Assembly: GCF_031458095.1 (NCBI RefSeq)
Contig: NZ_JAVDXU010000001.1
Coordinates: 62,001-126,000, forward strand
Direction: 5' to 3'
From: Pelomonas saccharophila_A
Lineage (GTDB): Bacteria; Pseudomonadota; Gammaproteobacteria; Burkholderiales; Burkholderiaceae_C
DNA: 64,000 nucleotides
Shown: positions 27,016 to 35,414 of the stretch, piece after piece
Position numbering within the stretch: the first letter of the stretch is position 1
Layout: each line of letters starts with the position of its first letter
Program-made: the position numbers and the translations under genes
The notes under the pieces: generated by a model
The model's database searches: none
What the model was told of the DNA's origin: nothing
What the model saw: the letters and a program-made list of their open reading frames with translations, nothing else

Positions 27016-29880
27016 ATGCCATCCATGAAAAAAAACCTCTCGCTGACCTGGCTGCTCGCGATTGCCGCCTTGATCGCCTCCGGAAACACCGCAGCCGACG
27101 ACGCGCGGCAGCGCACCCGCATCGACGATGGCTGGCGCTTCGCCCTCGGCCACGCCAACGATCCCGCCAGGGACTTCGACCACGGCCTGCGCCCCTTCTT
27201 CTTCGCCAAGGCCGGCTACGGCGACGGCCCGGCCGCGGCGGACTTCGAGGACCGGCCCTGGCGCCGCGTCGACCTGCCGCACGATTGGGCGGTGGAGCTG
27301 CCGTTCAGCGAGAAGGGCAGCTCGCAGCACGGCTCCAAGGCCATCGGCCGCGGCTTCCCCGAGAACAGCGTCGGCTGGTACCGGCGCGAGCTGGCGATCC
27401 CCGCTGCAGCCCAGGGCAAGCGTTACGCGCTGGAGTTCGACGGCGTGTTCCGCGACAGCGTCGTCTGGGTCAACGGCCACTATCTGCACCACGAGGCCAG
27501 CGGCTATTCCAGCTTCCGCGTCGACATCACCGACTACCTGAACTACGGCGGCCGCAACGTCGTCGCGGTGCGCGTCGACGCAACGACCCAGGAAGGCTGG
27601 TGGTACGAAGGGGCCGGCATCTACCGCCATGTCTGGCTGACGCAGACCGGGCCGCTGCACGTGGCGCCCTCCGGCACCTTCGTGCGCGCGACCGTCAAGG
27701 GCGAGCGTGCCGACGTGGCCGTCGACGTCACGGTCCGCAACGACGGCAAGGCGAGCGAGTCCTTCGGCCTGGAGCATGAGCTGCGAGATCCGGCCGGCCG
27801 CATCGTCGCGCGTGCCAGCGTCCCGGCCCGCCGCGTGGCCGCTGACGCCAGTATCGACGTGGCGGCGCAACTGCCCGTCAAGGCGCCGCAGCTGTGGTCG
27901 CTGGAGACGCCGCAGCGCTACACGCTGACGACGCTCGTCAAGCGCGGCGGCCAGGTCGTCGACCGCGTCGACACGCCCTTCGGCATCCGCACCCTGCGCT
28001 TCGACGCCAACCACGGCTTCTTCCTCAACGGCCGCCCCGTCAAGCTGCACGGCACCAACAACCACCAGGACCACGCCGGCATCGGCATCGCCTTGCCCGA
28101 CGGCATGCACGAAGCGCGGCTGAAGATGCTCAAGGGCATGGGGGTCAATGCGATCCGCTCGGCCCACCACCCCGCCACGCCCGAACTGCTGGACGCCTGC
28201 GACCGCCTCGGCTTCCTCGTCATCGACGAGCACCGCATGATGGGCACGGCACCGCAGGTCCGCGACGAGCTGGAGCGCATGGTCAGGCGCGACCGCAACC
28301 ACCCGTCGGTCATCCTCTGGTCGGTCGGCAACGAGGAATGGGCCATCGAGAACAGCGAGATCGGCACCCGCCTGACCCGCGAGATGCAAGCCATCGTGCG
28401 CCGCCTCGACCCGACGCGGCCGGCCACCCAGGCCGCGTCCAGCTCGGGCTACCCCGACGGCACGTCGGTCGGCTCGGAGGTCATCGGCTTCAACTACAAG
28501 GGCCAGCACGACATCGACGCCATGCACAAGCGCTTCCCCGACCGACCGATGGTCGTCACCGAGGAAGGCACGACCTTCGCAACGCGCGGCATCTATGCCG
28601 ATGATCCGGCCCGCGTTCACACCGCCGCCTACGACAAGCGCACCGGCGGCAACTCGACCTCCTCCATCGAGGAGGGCTGGCGCTTCAACGCCGAGCGCCC
28701 CTTCCTCGCCGGCATGTTCGTCTGGACCGGTTTCGACTACCGCGGCGAGACCACGCCCTTCGGCTGGCCCGCCATCTCGTCACAGTTCGGCATGATGGAC
28801 ACGACCGGCGCACTGAAGGACAGCGGCTACTACCTCAAGGCCGCCTGGACGACCGAGCCCATGGTGCACCTGCTGCCGCACTGGAACTGGCCGGGCCGCG
28901 AAGGCCAGGCCATCGACGTGCGCGTCTACGCCAACACCGACGAGGTCGAACTGCGCCTGAACGGGCGCTCGCTGGGCCGCAAGGCCTTGCAGCGCTACGG
29001 CCACCTGCAATGGAACGTGCCCTATGAGGCCGGCAGCCTGACGGCGCTCGGCTACCAAGGCGGCCAACTCGTCACGCTGGAGACCGTGGCTACCGCTGGT
29101 GATGGCAGCGCGGTGCGGCTGACCGCCGACCGTGCGCGCCTGCGTGCCGGCGGTGACGAGGTGGCCGTGGTGACGGTGAACGTCGTCGACCGCGAAGGCC
29201 GCGTCGTGCCGACCGCCGGCCAGCGCGTCTCGTTCGAGACCAGCGGGCCGGTGCGGCTGCTCGGCATGGGCAACGGCGACCCCGGTTCGCACGAGGCCGA
29301 CAAGCCGGCCGAACTGCACCGCTATGCGGCCGCCACGCGTTGGCGCTATCGCGGCATTGCACGCCCCGAGGACGCCACTGCGCTGATGGACGACACCGGC
29401 AGCGCCGGCTGGCGCGACCCCTTCGCGTGGATCCGGCCCGAGCAGCAACCCGCAGACCCGGCCTGGCACATGGTGCAAGCGACCCTCAAGCGCCCTGCCG
29501 CAGCCAGTGAGCGCCAGCAGTTGTTCCTCGGTGATGTCGCCCCGGGCACGCTTTTCTTCCTGGACGGCCGCGCCCTCACGCCGCGCCAGGAGGCCGGCAT
29601 GTCGGTCATCGACCTCGGTCCCTCCACCAGCGCCCAGGCCACGCTGACGGCCGTCTTCCCGACGCCGGCCGGCGGCACGCGCGCCTTGTTCGACCGCGCC
29701 CAGAGCGGCCGCCGCTGGGTCACGCTGCGCAGCAGCGCGCCAGCCGGCCCCTGGCAACGCAGCGTGTTCAACGGGCAGGCACAGGTGATCCTGCAGTCCA
29801 CCGGCGAAACCGGCCGCGCGACGCTGCGCGCCGTCAGCGCTGATCTGACGGGAGCCGCGCTGGACATCGAGGTGTTCTGA
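27016..29880 (+). CDS. GH2 beta-galactosidase with DUF4982-type C-terminal region
   Basis: Secreted GH2 enzyme of 954 residues with a signal peptide (KKNLSLTWLLAIAALIASG). N-terminal blocks DLPHDWAVELPF and GVFRDSVVWVNGHYLHHEASGY are typical of LacZ-like GH2. The acid/base block is ILWSVGNEEW (Glu 440), and VVTEEGTT supplies the nucleophile (Glu 516 or 517). After the barrel come a region resembling DUF4982 (VRVYANTDEVELRLNGRSLG) and further Ig-like sandwiches. It differs clearly from the GH2 gene at 17600, so the two are not recent duplicates. It is last in the GH35-GH29-GH42-GH2 operon. Confidence 0.85.
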   Translation: MPSMKKNLSLTWLLAIAALIASGNTAADDARQRTRIDDGWRFALGHANDPARDFDHGLRPFFFAKAGYGDGPAAADFEDRPWRRVDLPHDWAVELPFSEKGSSQHGSKAIGRGFPENSVGWYRRELAIPAAAQGKRYALEFDGVFRDSVVWVNGHYLHHEASGYSSFRVDITDYLNYGGRNVVAVRVDATTQEGWWYEGAGIYRHVWLTQTGPLHVAPSGTFVRATVKGERADVAVDVTVRNDGKASESFGLEHELRDPAGRIVARASVPARRVAADASIDVAAQLPVKAPQLWSLETPQRYTLTTLVKRGGQVVDRVDTPFGIRTLRFDANHGFFLNGRPVKLHGTNNHQDHAGIGIALPDGMHEARLKMLKGMGVNAIRSAHHPATPELLDACDRLGFLVIDEHRMMGTAPQVRDELERMVRRDRNHPSVILWSVGNEEWAIENSEIGTRLTREMQAIVRRLDPTRPATQAASSSGYPDGTSVGSEVIGFNYKGQHDIDAMHKRFPDRPMVVTEEGTTFATRGIYADDPARVHTAAYDKRTGGNSTSSIEEGWRFNAERPFLAGMFVWTGFDYRGETTPFGWPAISSQFGMMDTTGALKDSGYYLKAAWTTEPMVHLLPHWNWPGREGQAIDVRVYANTDEVELRLNGRSLGRKALQRYGHLQWNVPYEAGSLTALGYQGGQLVTLETVATAGDGSAVRLTADRARLRAGGDEVAVVTVNVVDREGRVVPTAGQRVSFETSGPVRLLGMGNGDPGSHEADKPAELHRYAAATRWRYRGIARPEDATALMDDTGSAGWRDPFAWIRPEQQPADPAWHMVQATLKRPAAASERQQLFLGDVAPGTLFFLDGRALTPRQEAGMSVIDLGPSTSAQATLTAVFPTPAGGTRALFDRAQSGRRWVTLRSSAPAGPWQRSVFNGQAQVILQSTGETGRATLRAVSADLTGAALDIEVF

Positions 29881-29987
29881 GCAACGCACCGGCTTTTGTC
29901 ATTGGTGTCCGGCAGGAGGTTGGCCCGTCCGCGGGCCCGGAGCCGGCCGCCGCGGCGGTACCGCATCGTTCCATGCCGGCAATGCAT

Positions 29988-30026
29988 AGGGTTAACCCTT
30001 GCGCATCCTGGTAAAAACCCTAAGAT
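29988..30026 (+). promoter_or_regulatory. Promoter with overlapping dyad upstream of the 27-codon gene
   Basis: A sigma-70-like promoter is visible: TTGCGC at 29999-30004, a 16-bp spacer and TAAGAT at 30021-30026. The perfect 12-bp palindrome AGGGTTAACCCT (29988-29999) ends at the first base of the -35 element, a position where a bound protein could block or recruit polymerase. The transcript would start near 30033, about 24 nt before the small ORF. Confidence 0.55.
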
Positions 30027-30056
30027 GGCGTTGCATCAACAAAGAAAGGGAAACAA

Positions 30057-30140
30057 ATGGAACTGCTGATCGTTGCTCTGACGCTGTCGACCGTGGCCGT
30101 CATCGCTCAACTGGCTGACGTCACCACCAAGCGCGACTGA
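30057..30140 (+). CDS. 27-residue hydrophobic small protein
   Basis: ATG at 30057 follows a strong ribosome-binding site (AAGGG, then 6 nt). The ORF encodes 27 residues beginning MELLIVALTLSTVAVIAQLA and ending with a charged VTTKRD tail: one predicted transmembrane helix of about 18-20 residues. It has its own promoter upstream and a strong terminator 20 nt after the stop, so it looks like a complete transcription unit rather than a chance ORF. I do not recognise the family. Possible roles are a membrane regulatory peptide or a small hydrophobic toxin; neither is shown by the sequence. Confidence 0.6.
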   Translation: MELLIVALTLSTVAVIAQLADVTTKRD

Positions 30141-30159
30141 AATCGCATCACCACCGTCC

Positions 30160-30188
30160 AAAGGGCTGCATCTGCAGCCCTTTTGCTT
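30160..30188 (+). terminator. Rho-independent terminator after the small gene
   Basis: AAAGGGCTGCA (30160-30170) pairs with TGCAGCCCTTT (30173-30183) around a very short loop and is followed by a T-rich tail (TGCTTTT). It would end transcripts from the 27-codon gene and any read-through from the GH2 gene, insulating the galactose operon that starts at 30301. Confidence 0.85.
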
Positions 30189-30300
30189 TTCCTCCACGCA
30201 ACACCCATACGAAATCCATATAGCTGCCGACAAAGAATCGATATTTCAGAACTAGCTGACCCTCCTAAGCTCACGGCCGTTCCTGTAGCAGACACGGCCC

Positions 30301-31449
30301 ATGCGAATCACCAAGCTGACGACCTACCGCCTCGCCCCGCGGTGGATGTTTCTGAAGATCGATACCGACGCCGGCATCAGCGGCTGGGGTGAGCCCGTCA
30401 TCGAGGGCAAGGCGCGCAGCGTCGAGGCGGCCGTCCACGAGTTCGAGCCCTATCTGCTCGGCCAGGACCCTTCCCGCATCAACGACCTCTGGCAGGTCAT
30501 GTACCGCGGCGGCTTCTACCGCGGCGGCGCCATCCTGATGAGTGCCATCGCCGGCATCGACCAGGCGCTTTGGGACATCAAGGGCAAGGTGCTGGGAGCG
30601 CCCGTGCACCAGCTGCTTGGTGGCCTGGTGCGCGACAAGATGAAGGTGTATTCGTGGGTCGGTGGCGACCGCCCGGCCGACGTCATCCGCGATATCAAGC
30701 GGCTGCGCGAAGGTGGTTTCGACACCTTCAAGATGAACGGCTCCGAGGAAATGGGCCTCATCGACAGCGCCCGCAAGGTGGACGAGGCGGTGGCCCGCAT
30801 CGCCGAGATCCGCGAAGCCTTCGGCCACGACATCGAGTTCGGCATCGACTTCCACGGCCGCATCGGCGCGCCCATGGCCAAGGTCATGTTGAAGGCGCTG
30901 GAGCCTTATCGGCCGCTGTTCGTCGAAGAGCCCGTGCTGGCCGAGCAGGACGAGACCTATGCCCGCCTGGCCGAGCACACGGCCATTCCTCTGGCGGCTG
31001 GCGAGCGCATGTATTCGCGCTTCGAGTTCAAGCGCGTCTTCCAGGCCGGCGGCCTGTCCATCGTGCAGCCCGATCTGTCGCATGCCGGCGGCATCACCGA
31101 GTGCCACAAGATCGCCGCCATGGCCGAGGCCTACGACGTGGCCTTCGCGCCGCATTGCCCTCTGGGCCCGATCGCGCTGGCGGCCTGCCTGCACGTCGAC
31201 TTCGTCTCGCACAACGCCGTGCTGCAGGAGCAGAGCATGGGCATCCACTACAACCAGGGTGGGGAACTGCTCGACTATGTGCTGAACAAGGAAGACTTCC
31301 ACATCGAGAACGGCTATATGAAGCCGCTGACCAAGCCGGGCCTCGGCGTGGTGGTCGATGAGGAAAAGGTCATCGCCGCCAGCAAGCTGGCGCCCGACTG
31401 GCGCAATCCGTTGTGGCGCCACGCCGACGGCAGCGTGGCCGAATGGTGA
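30301..31449 (+). CDS. dgoD: D-galactonate dehydratase
   Basis: Enolase-superfamily enzyme of 382 residues that converts D-galactonate to 2-keto-3-deoxy-D-galactonate. It begins MRITKLTTYRLAPRWMFLKI and has the galactonate-dehydratase blocks GGFYRGGAILMSAIAGIDQA, the metal-binding segment FGIDFHGR, then FVEEPV and LAAGERMYSRFEF, and FAPHCPLGPIALA near the C-terminus. Length equals that of the Escherichia coli enzyme. It is first in an operon with the next two pathway enzymes. The 112 bp between the upstream terminator and this start must contain the operon promoter, but no clear sigma-70 boxes or strong ribosome-binding site were seen. Confidence 0.95.
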   Translation: MRITKLTTYRLAPRWMFLKIDTDAGISGWGEPVIEGKARSVEAAVHEFEPYLLGQDPSRINDLWQVMYRGGFYRGGAILMSAIAGIDQALWDIKGKVLGAPVHQLLGGLVRDKMKVYSWVGGDRPADVIRDIKRLREGGFDTFKMNGSEEMGLIDSARKVDEAVARIAEIREAFGHDIEFGIDFHGRIGAPMAKVMLKALEPYRPLFVEEPVLAEQDETYARLAEHTAIPLAAGERMYSRFEFKRVFQAGGLSIVQPDLSHAGGITECHKIAAMAEAYDVAFAPHCPLGPIALAACLHVDFVSHNAVLQEQSMGIHYNQGGELLDYVLNKEDFHIENGYMKPLTKPGLGVVVDEEKVIAASKLAPDWRNPLWRHADGSVAEW

Positions 31450-32345
31450 TGATGAGCGACGCACGCCTCATCGCACTGGACTGGGGCAGCACGCGGCTGC
31501 GGGCCTTCCTGCTGGGCGCCGACGGCGCCGTGCTGGAAACGCGTCAGTCCGGGCAGGGCGCGTCGACGCTGGCAGGCAAGGCGGCCTTCGAGCAGGCCTT
31601 CTCCGCGGTGACCGCAGACTGGCCCGGCCTCCCCGCGCTGGCCTGCGGCATGGTCGGCAGCCAGCATGGCTGGCGCGAGGCGCCTTATGCGCCCTGCCCG
31701 GCCGATGCCGCGGCCCTCGCCCGACACGCCCTGAAACTCGACGAGCGCATCTCCATCCTGCCCGGCCTGATGCATGACGGCGGCCAGCCCGACGTCATGC
31801 GCGGCGAGGAGACCCAGATCGTCGGCGCTCTCGCCCTGCATCCCGACCTGGCGGCGCGGGCCTGCCTGGTGCTGCCGGGCACGCATTCCAAATGGGCGCG
31901 TGTCGAAGCCGGCCGGGTGACGGGTTTTGCCACCCACATGACGGGTGAGCTTTACGCGCTGCTGCGCCAGCATTCGGTGCTGGCGCGCTTGATGCCGGCC
32001 GACGGCGCGTCGCCGCCCTCTTCCCAGGCTTTCCTGGCTGGGGTCGACGCCGCTCGCAAGGAAGGCGCGTTGAGCCACCAGTTGTTCGCCGTGCGCACCC
32101 TGGGCCTCTTCAAGCGCTTGGCCGCAGAACAACTGCCCGACTACCTCTCCGGCCTGCTGATCGGCCACGAGATCGCCCACGAACTGGCTGGCGGCGCGCC
32201 CGGGCGCCTGGCCCTCGTCGGCGACCCCGCGCTGTGCGAGCGCTATGCGCTGGCTCTCGGCCGCTTCGGCGTCACGGCGCCGCTGCAACTCGACAACACC
32301 GCGCCCGCCGGCCTCTGGCAGCTGGCGCAAACCATGGGGCTTTGA
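31449..32345 (+). CDS. dgoK: 2-dehydro-3-deoxygalactonokinase
   Basis: Sugar kinase of 298 residues that phosphorylates 2-keto-3-deoxygalactonate at C6. Landmarks are IALDWGSTRLRAFLLG, ALACGMVGSQHGWREAPY, RGEETQIVGAL and LPGTHSKWARVEAGRVTGFATHMTGELY, all characteristic of DgoK. The ATG at 31449 overlaps the dgoD stop by one base (TGATG); ATGs at 31443 and 31452 are alternatives. It acts between DgoD and DgoA in the De Ley-Doudoroff pathway. Confidence 0.93.
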   Translation: MMSDARLIALDWGSTRLRAFLLGADGAVLETRQSGQGASTLAGKAAFEQAFSAVTADWPGLPALACGMVGSQHGWREAPYAPCPADAAALARHALKLDERISILPGLMHDGGQPDVMRGEETQIVGALALHPDLAARACLVLPGTHSKWARVEAGRVTGFATHMTGELYALLRQHSVLARLMPADGASPPSSQAFLAGVDAARKEGALSHQLFAVRTLGLFKRLAAEQLPDYLSGLLIGHEIAHELAGGAPGRLALVGDPALCERYALALGRFGVTAPLQLDNTAPAGLWQLAQTMGL

Positions 32346-32350
32346 TCGTC

Positions 32351-32968
32351 ATGCTCGACCCGGCACTGCAACAAATCCCCCTCGTCGCCATCCTGCGCGG
32401 CGTCAAGCCCGACGAGGTCGAGGCCATCGCCGACAGCCTCTACGCCGAAGGTTTCCGCGTCATCGAGGTGCCGCTGAACTCGCCCCAGGCCCTGGACTCC
32501 ATCGCCCGCCTGGCGCGCCGCATGCCGGGAGACGCTCTGATCGGCGCCGGCACCGTGCTCAGCGCGGATGCGGTGCGCGACGTGCAGATCGCCGGCGGCC
32601 GCCTCATCGTCATGCCGCACGCCGACGTCGCCGTCATCCGCGTGGCCAAGGCGCGCGGCCTGGCCTGCGTTCCGGGGGCGGCCACGCCCACCGAGGCCTT
32701 CGCGGCCCTGCAGGCCGGCGCCGACGCGCTCAAGCTCTTCCCGGCCGAGCTGGTCACGCCGCCCGTCGTCAAGGCCATGCGCGCCGTGCTGCCCAAGGAG
32801 CTGAGGCTGCTACCGGTGGGCGGCATCACGCCCGAGACCATGGCGGACTTCCGCCGAGCGGGCGCCAGCGGCTTCGGCCTCGGCTCGGCGCTCTACGCCC
32901 CGGGTCTGGACGCCGCCGAAGTGGCCGCCCGGGCGAAAGCTTTTGTGCAGGCCTGGCGCACCTACTGA
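32351..32968 (+). CDS. dgoA: 2-dehydro-3-deoxy-6-phosphogalactonate aldolase
   Basis: Class I aldolase of 205 residues, the normal length for DgoA, that splits KDPGal into pyruvate and glyceraldehyde-3-phosphate. The family motifs are IPLVAILRGVKPDEV, the acidic block RVIEVPLNSP, GAGTVL, and the Schiff-base lysine in ADALKLFPAEL. It resembles the Eda protein encoded at 58981 but has the galactonate-type PLNS in place of TLRT. It starts 5 nt after dgoK. Confidence 0.93.
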   Translation: MLDPALQQIPLVAILRGVKPDEVEAIADSLYAEGFRVIEVPLNSPQALDSIARLARRMPGDALIGAGTVLSADAVRDVQIAGGRLIVMPHADVAVIRVAKARGLACVPGAATPTEAFAALQAGADALKLFPAELVTPPVVKAMRAVLPKELRLLPVGGITPETMADFRRAGASGFGLGSALYAPGLDAAEVAARAKAFVQAWRTY

Positions 32969-32978
32969 GGCGCTACGC

Positions 32979-33006
32979 ACAAAACAACAACAACAACGAC
33001 AACGAC
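32979..33006 (+). repeat. Short CAA-rich leader tract
   Basis: The 49-nt gap between dgoA and the GH35 gene contains an AAC/CAA-rich run (ACAACAACAACAACGACAAC), unusual in such GC-rich DNA, just before the GGAGA ribosome-binding site. An unstructured leader of this type may favour initiation on the GH35 cistron. No protein is encoded here. Confidence 0.6.
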
Positions 33007-33017
33007 CCGGAGACTTG

Positions 33018-35414
33018 ATGAATCGCATCCGCACGCTTGGCGCGGCGCTGCTGCTGGTTGCACTCGGCCCTCCGGCCGGCGCGGAAACCCTGTTGAAGCT
33101 CGATGCCCGCGCCGAGGCCCTGGCCCCGCAGACCGGTTACCTGAAGCTCGGCGCCGCGCGCTCGCCCCAGGGCCACACCCTGGCCGCCAACAGCCAATAC
33201 CTGCTGCGCGACGGGCAACCCTGGCTGCCGGTCATGGGTGAATACCACTTCAGCCGCGCACCGGCCTCGCAGTGGGCCGACCAATTGCGGCTGATGAAGG
33301 CCTCGGGCATCGACATCGTCGCCAGCTATGTGTTCTGGAACCACCACCAGGAGCTGCCCGGCGCCTTCAATTGGAAGGGCAACCACGACCTGCGCCGCTT
33401 CGTGCAGCTGGCCCAGGCGGCCGGCCTGCAGGTCGTCGTGCGTCTGGGCCCCTGGGCGCATGGTGAGTCGCGCTACGGCGGCATTCCCGACTGGGTCGTC
33501 GACAGGATGCCCACGCGCGGCAATGACGCCGAGTACATGGGCCTTGTCGAGCGCCTGTATGCCGAGATCGGCGCCCAGCTCAAGGGCCTGCTGTGGAAGG
33601 ACGGCGGCCCCGTCATCGGCGTGCAGCTGGAGAACGAATACAACCTCCGCGGACCGGGCCGTGGCGAGGAACACATCAGCGCCTTGAAGAAGCTGGCCCT
33701 GAAGGCCGGCATGGATGTGCCGCTTTACACCGTCACCGGCTGGGACGGCACGGTCTATCCGTCCGGCGAGGTCACGCCCGTCTTTGGTGGCTACCCGGAC
33801 GAGCCCTGGGCCACCAGCACCCAAGAACTGCCGCCGAAAGAGACGCACGCCTTCCGCTTCGACACCCGCGTCAGCGGCGACCTCGGCGCCCAGACCCGGT
33901 CCCATGCGCCGGGCACGGCCGAGACCGACAAGGACAAGGTCCCCTTCCTCGGCGCCGAATACGGCCCCGGCCTGCCGGCCATGTACCGCCGCCGCACCCT
34001 GGTCTCGCCCGACGACATCGCGGCCATGCTGCCGGTGCAGCTGGGCTCGGGCGTCAACCTGTTCGGCTATTACATGTTCCACGGCGGGCGCAACCCGGTG
34101 GGCGTCGGTGGCACGGGTTTGGAGGAAAGCACGCTCAGCGGTGGCTACAACGACACGCCGCGCATCAGCTACGACTTCCAGGCGCCGCTCGGCCCCGACG
34201 GCCAGCAGCGCCCGGTGCTCACCAAGCTGCGCCCCTTCCACTACTTCCTGCGCGACTACGGCGCCCGGCTCGCGACCATGACGGTGCGCCAGCCCGAGCG
34301 CACGCCGGCCAACCCCGCCGACCTGCAGACGCCGCGCTGGGCTGTACGCGCGGCGGGCGACAGCGGTTTCCTGTTCTTCAACAACCATGTGCGCCAGTAC
34401 GCCATGCCGGCGCAGACTGGCGTGCGCTTCGAGGTGCAGCTGCCTGGCGGCACCCTCACGCTGCCTAGCCGGCCCGTCGACATCCCCACCGGCAGCTATT
34501 TCATCTGGCCGCTGAACCTCGACCTCGATGGCGTGAAGCTGCGCTATGCCACGGCCCAGCCGGTGGCGCGCCTGGATGCCGGCGCGCAGGGCATCGTGCA
34601 TGTCTTTGCACCGACGGCCGGCGTCGAGGCCGAGTTCGCGCTGGCCGATGGCGCCAAGACCATGTCCTCCCAGGGCGGCCAGCTGCTGACCATAGGCAAG
34701 GCCGGTGGCCGCCCGGTCAGCGTGCTGTTGCTGTCGCAGCAGGAAGCTGCCGAGCTGCAGATCCTCGACATCGCCGGCCAGCGCCGCCTCGTCTTCAGCG
34801 CGCAGCAGGCCTGGGTGGCAGACGGCAAGCTGCAGTTGCGCGGCCCGGCCACGCAGCCTCTGCATGCCGCCGTCTTCCCTGCCCTGGCCAAGCCCAAGGC
34901 GCCTGGCCTGCAGATGCGCCAGGACGGTCCTCTGCAACACCTCGAGTTCAAGCCCGAGACCAGCGAGCCGACGCTGCAGATCACGGCCTCTCGTCCCGCC
35001 CTCACTGCACCGCCCGTGTTGAAAGGCGGCCTGGCCAAGGCGGCCGTGCAGCCCATCCCCGAGGCCTTTGCCACGGCGGCGACCTGGTCGCTGAAGCTGC
35101 CCCAGCCGCTGGCGCCGAATGCCGAGGACGTGCTGCTGGAGCTGGACTTCGTCGGTGACATCGGTCGCGTCTTTGCCGGTGCCCGCATGCTCGACGACTG
35201 GTACTACAACGGCCAGCGCTGGCAGATCGGCCTGCGCCAGTTCGCCCTCAAGCCCGGCGCCGAACTCCAGCTCAGCGTGCTGCCGCTGCGCGCCGACGCC
35301 CCCATCTATATCGACGCCGCCCATCGCCCTGCCTTCGCCGCCGGCCAGACCCAGATCGCCGAGCTGCGCGGCGCGCGCCTGCTGCCCATCCGCCGCGTCG
35401 CCATCACGCCATGA
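33018..35414 (+). CDS. GH35 beta-galactosidase, secreted
   Basis: GH35 enzyme of 798 residues with a signal peptide (NRIRTLGAALLLVALGPPAGA). The start has a GGAGA site 5 nt upstream. Barrel motifs are GEYHFSRAPASQWADQL, SYVFWNHHQELPG, RLGPWAHGESRYGGIP, the acid/base block VQLENEY (Glu 207) and the nucleophile block LGAEYGPG (Glu 314). Later domains end with LLELDFVGDIGRVFAGARMLDDWYYNG, typical of longer GH35 enzymes. It is unrelated in architecture to the short GH35 at 21592. Its place between dgoA and the lactonase ties exported beta-galactosidase directly to galactose oxidation. Confidence 0.9.
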   Translation: MNRIRTLGAALLLVALGPPAGAETLLKLDARAEALAPQTGYLKLGAARSPQGHTLAANSQYLLRDGQPWLPVMGEYHFSRAPASQWADQLRLMKASGIDIVASYVFWNHHQELPGAFNWKGNHDLRRFVQLAQAAGLQVVVRLGPWAHGESRYGGIPDWVVDRMPTRGNDAEYMGLVERLYAEIGAQLKGLLWKDGGPVIGVQLENEYNLRGPGRGEEHISALKKLALKAGMDVPLYTVTGWDGTVYPSGEVTPVFGGYPDEPWATSTQELPPKETHAFRFDTRVSGDLGAQTRSHAPGTAETDKDKVPFLGAEYGPGLPAMYRRRTLVSPDDIAAMLPVQLGSGVNLFGYYMFHGGRNPVGVGGTGLEESTLSGGYNDTPRISYDFQAPLGPDGQQRPVLTKLRPFHYFLRDYGARLATMTVRQPERTPANPADLQTPRWAVRAAGDSGFLFFNNHVRQYAMPAQTGVRFEVQLPGGTLTLPSRPVDIPTGSYFIWPLNLDLDGVKLRYATAQPVARLDAGAQGIVHVFAPTAGVEAEFALADGAKTMSSQGGQLLTIGKAGGRPVSVLLLSQQEAAELQILDIAGQRRLVFSAQQAWVADGKLQLRGPATQPLHAAVFPALAKPKAPGLQMRQDGPLQHLEFKPETSEPTLQITASRPALTAPPVLKGGLAKAAVQPIPEAFATAATWSLKLPQPLAPNAEDVLLELDFVGDIGRVFAGARMLDDWYYNGQRWQIGLRQFALKPGAELQLSVLPLRADAPIYIDAAHRPAFAAGQTQIAELRGARLLPIRRVAITP

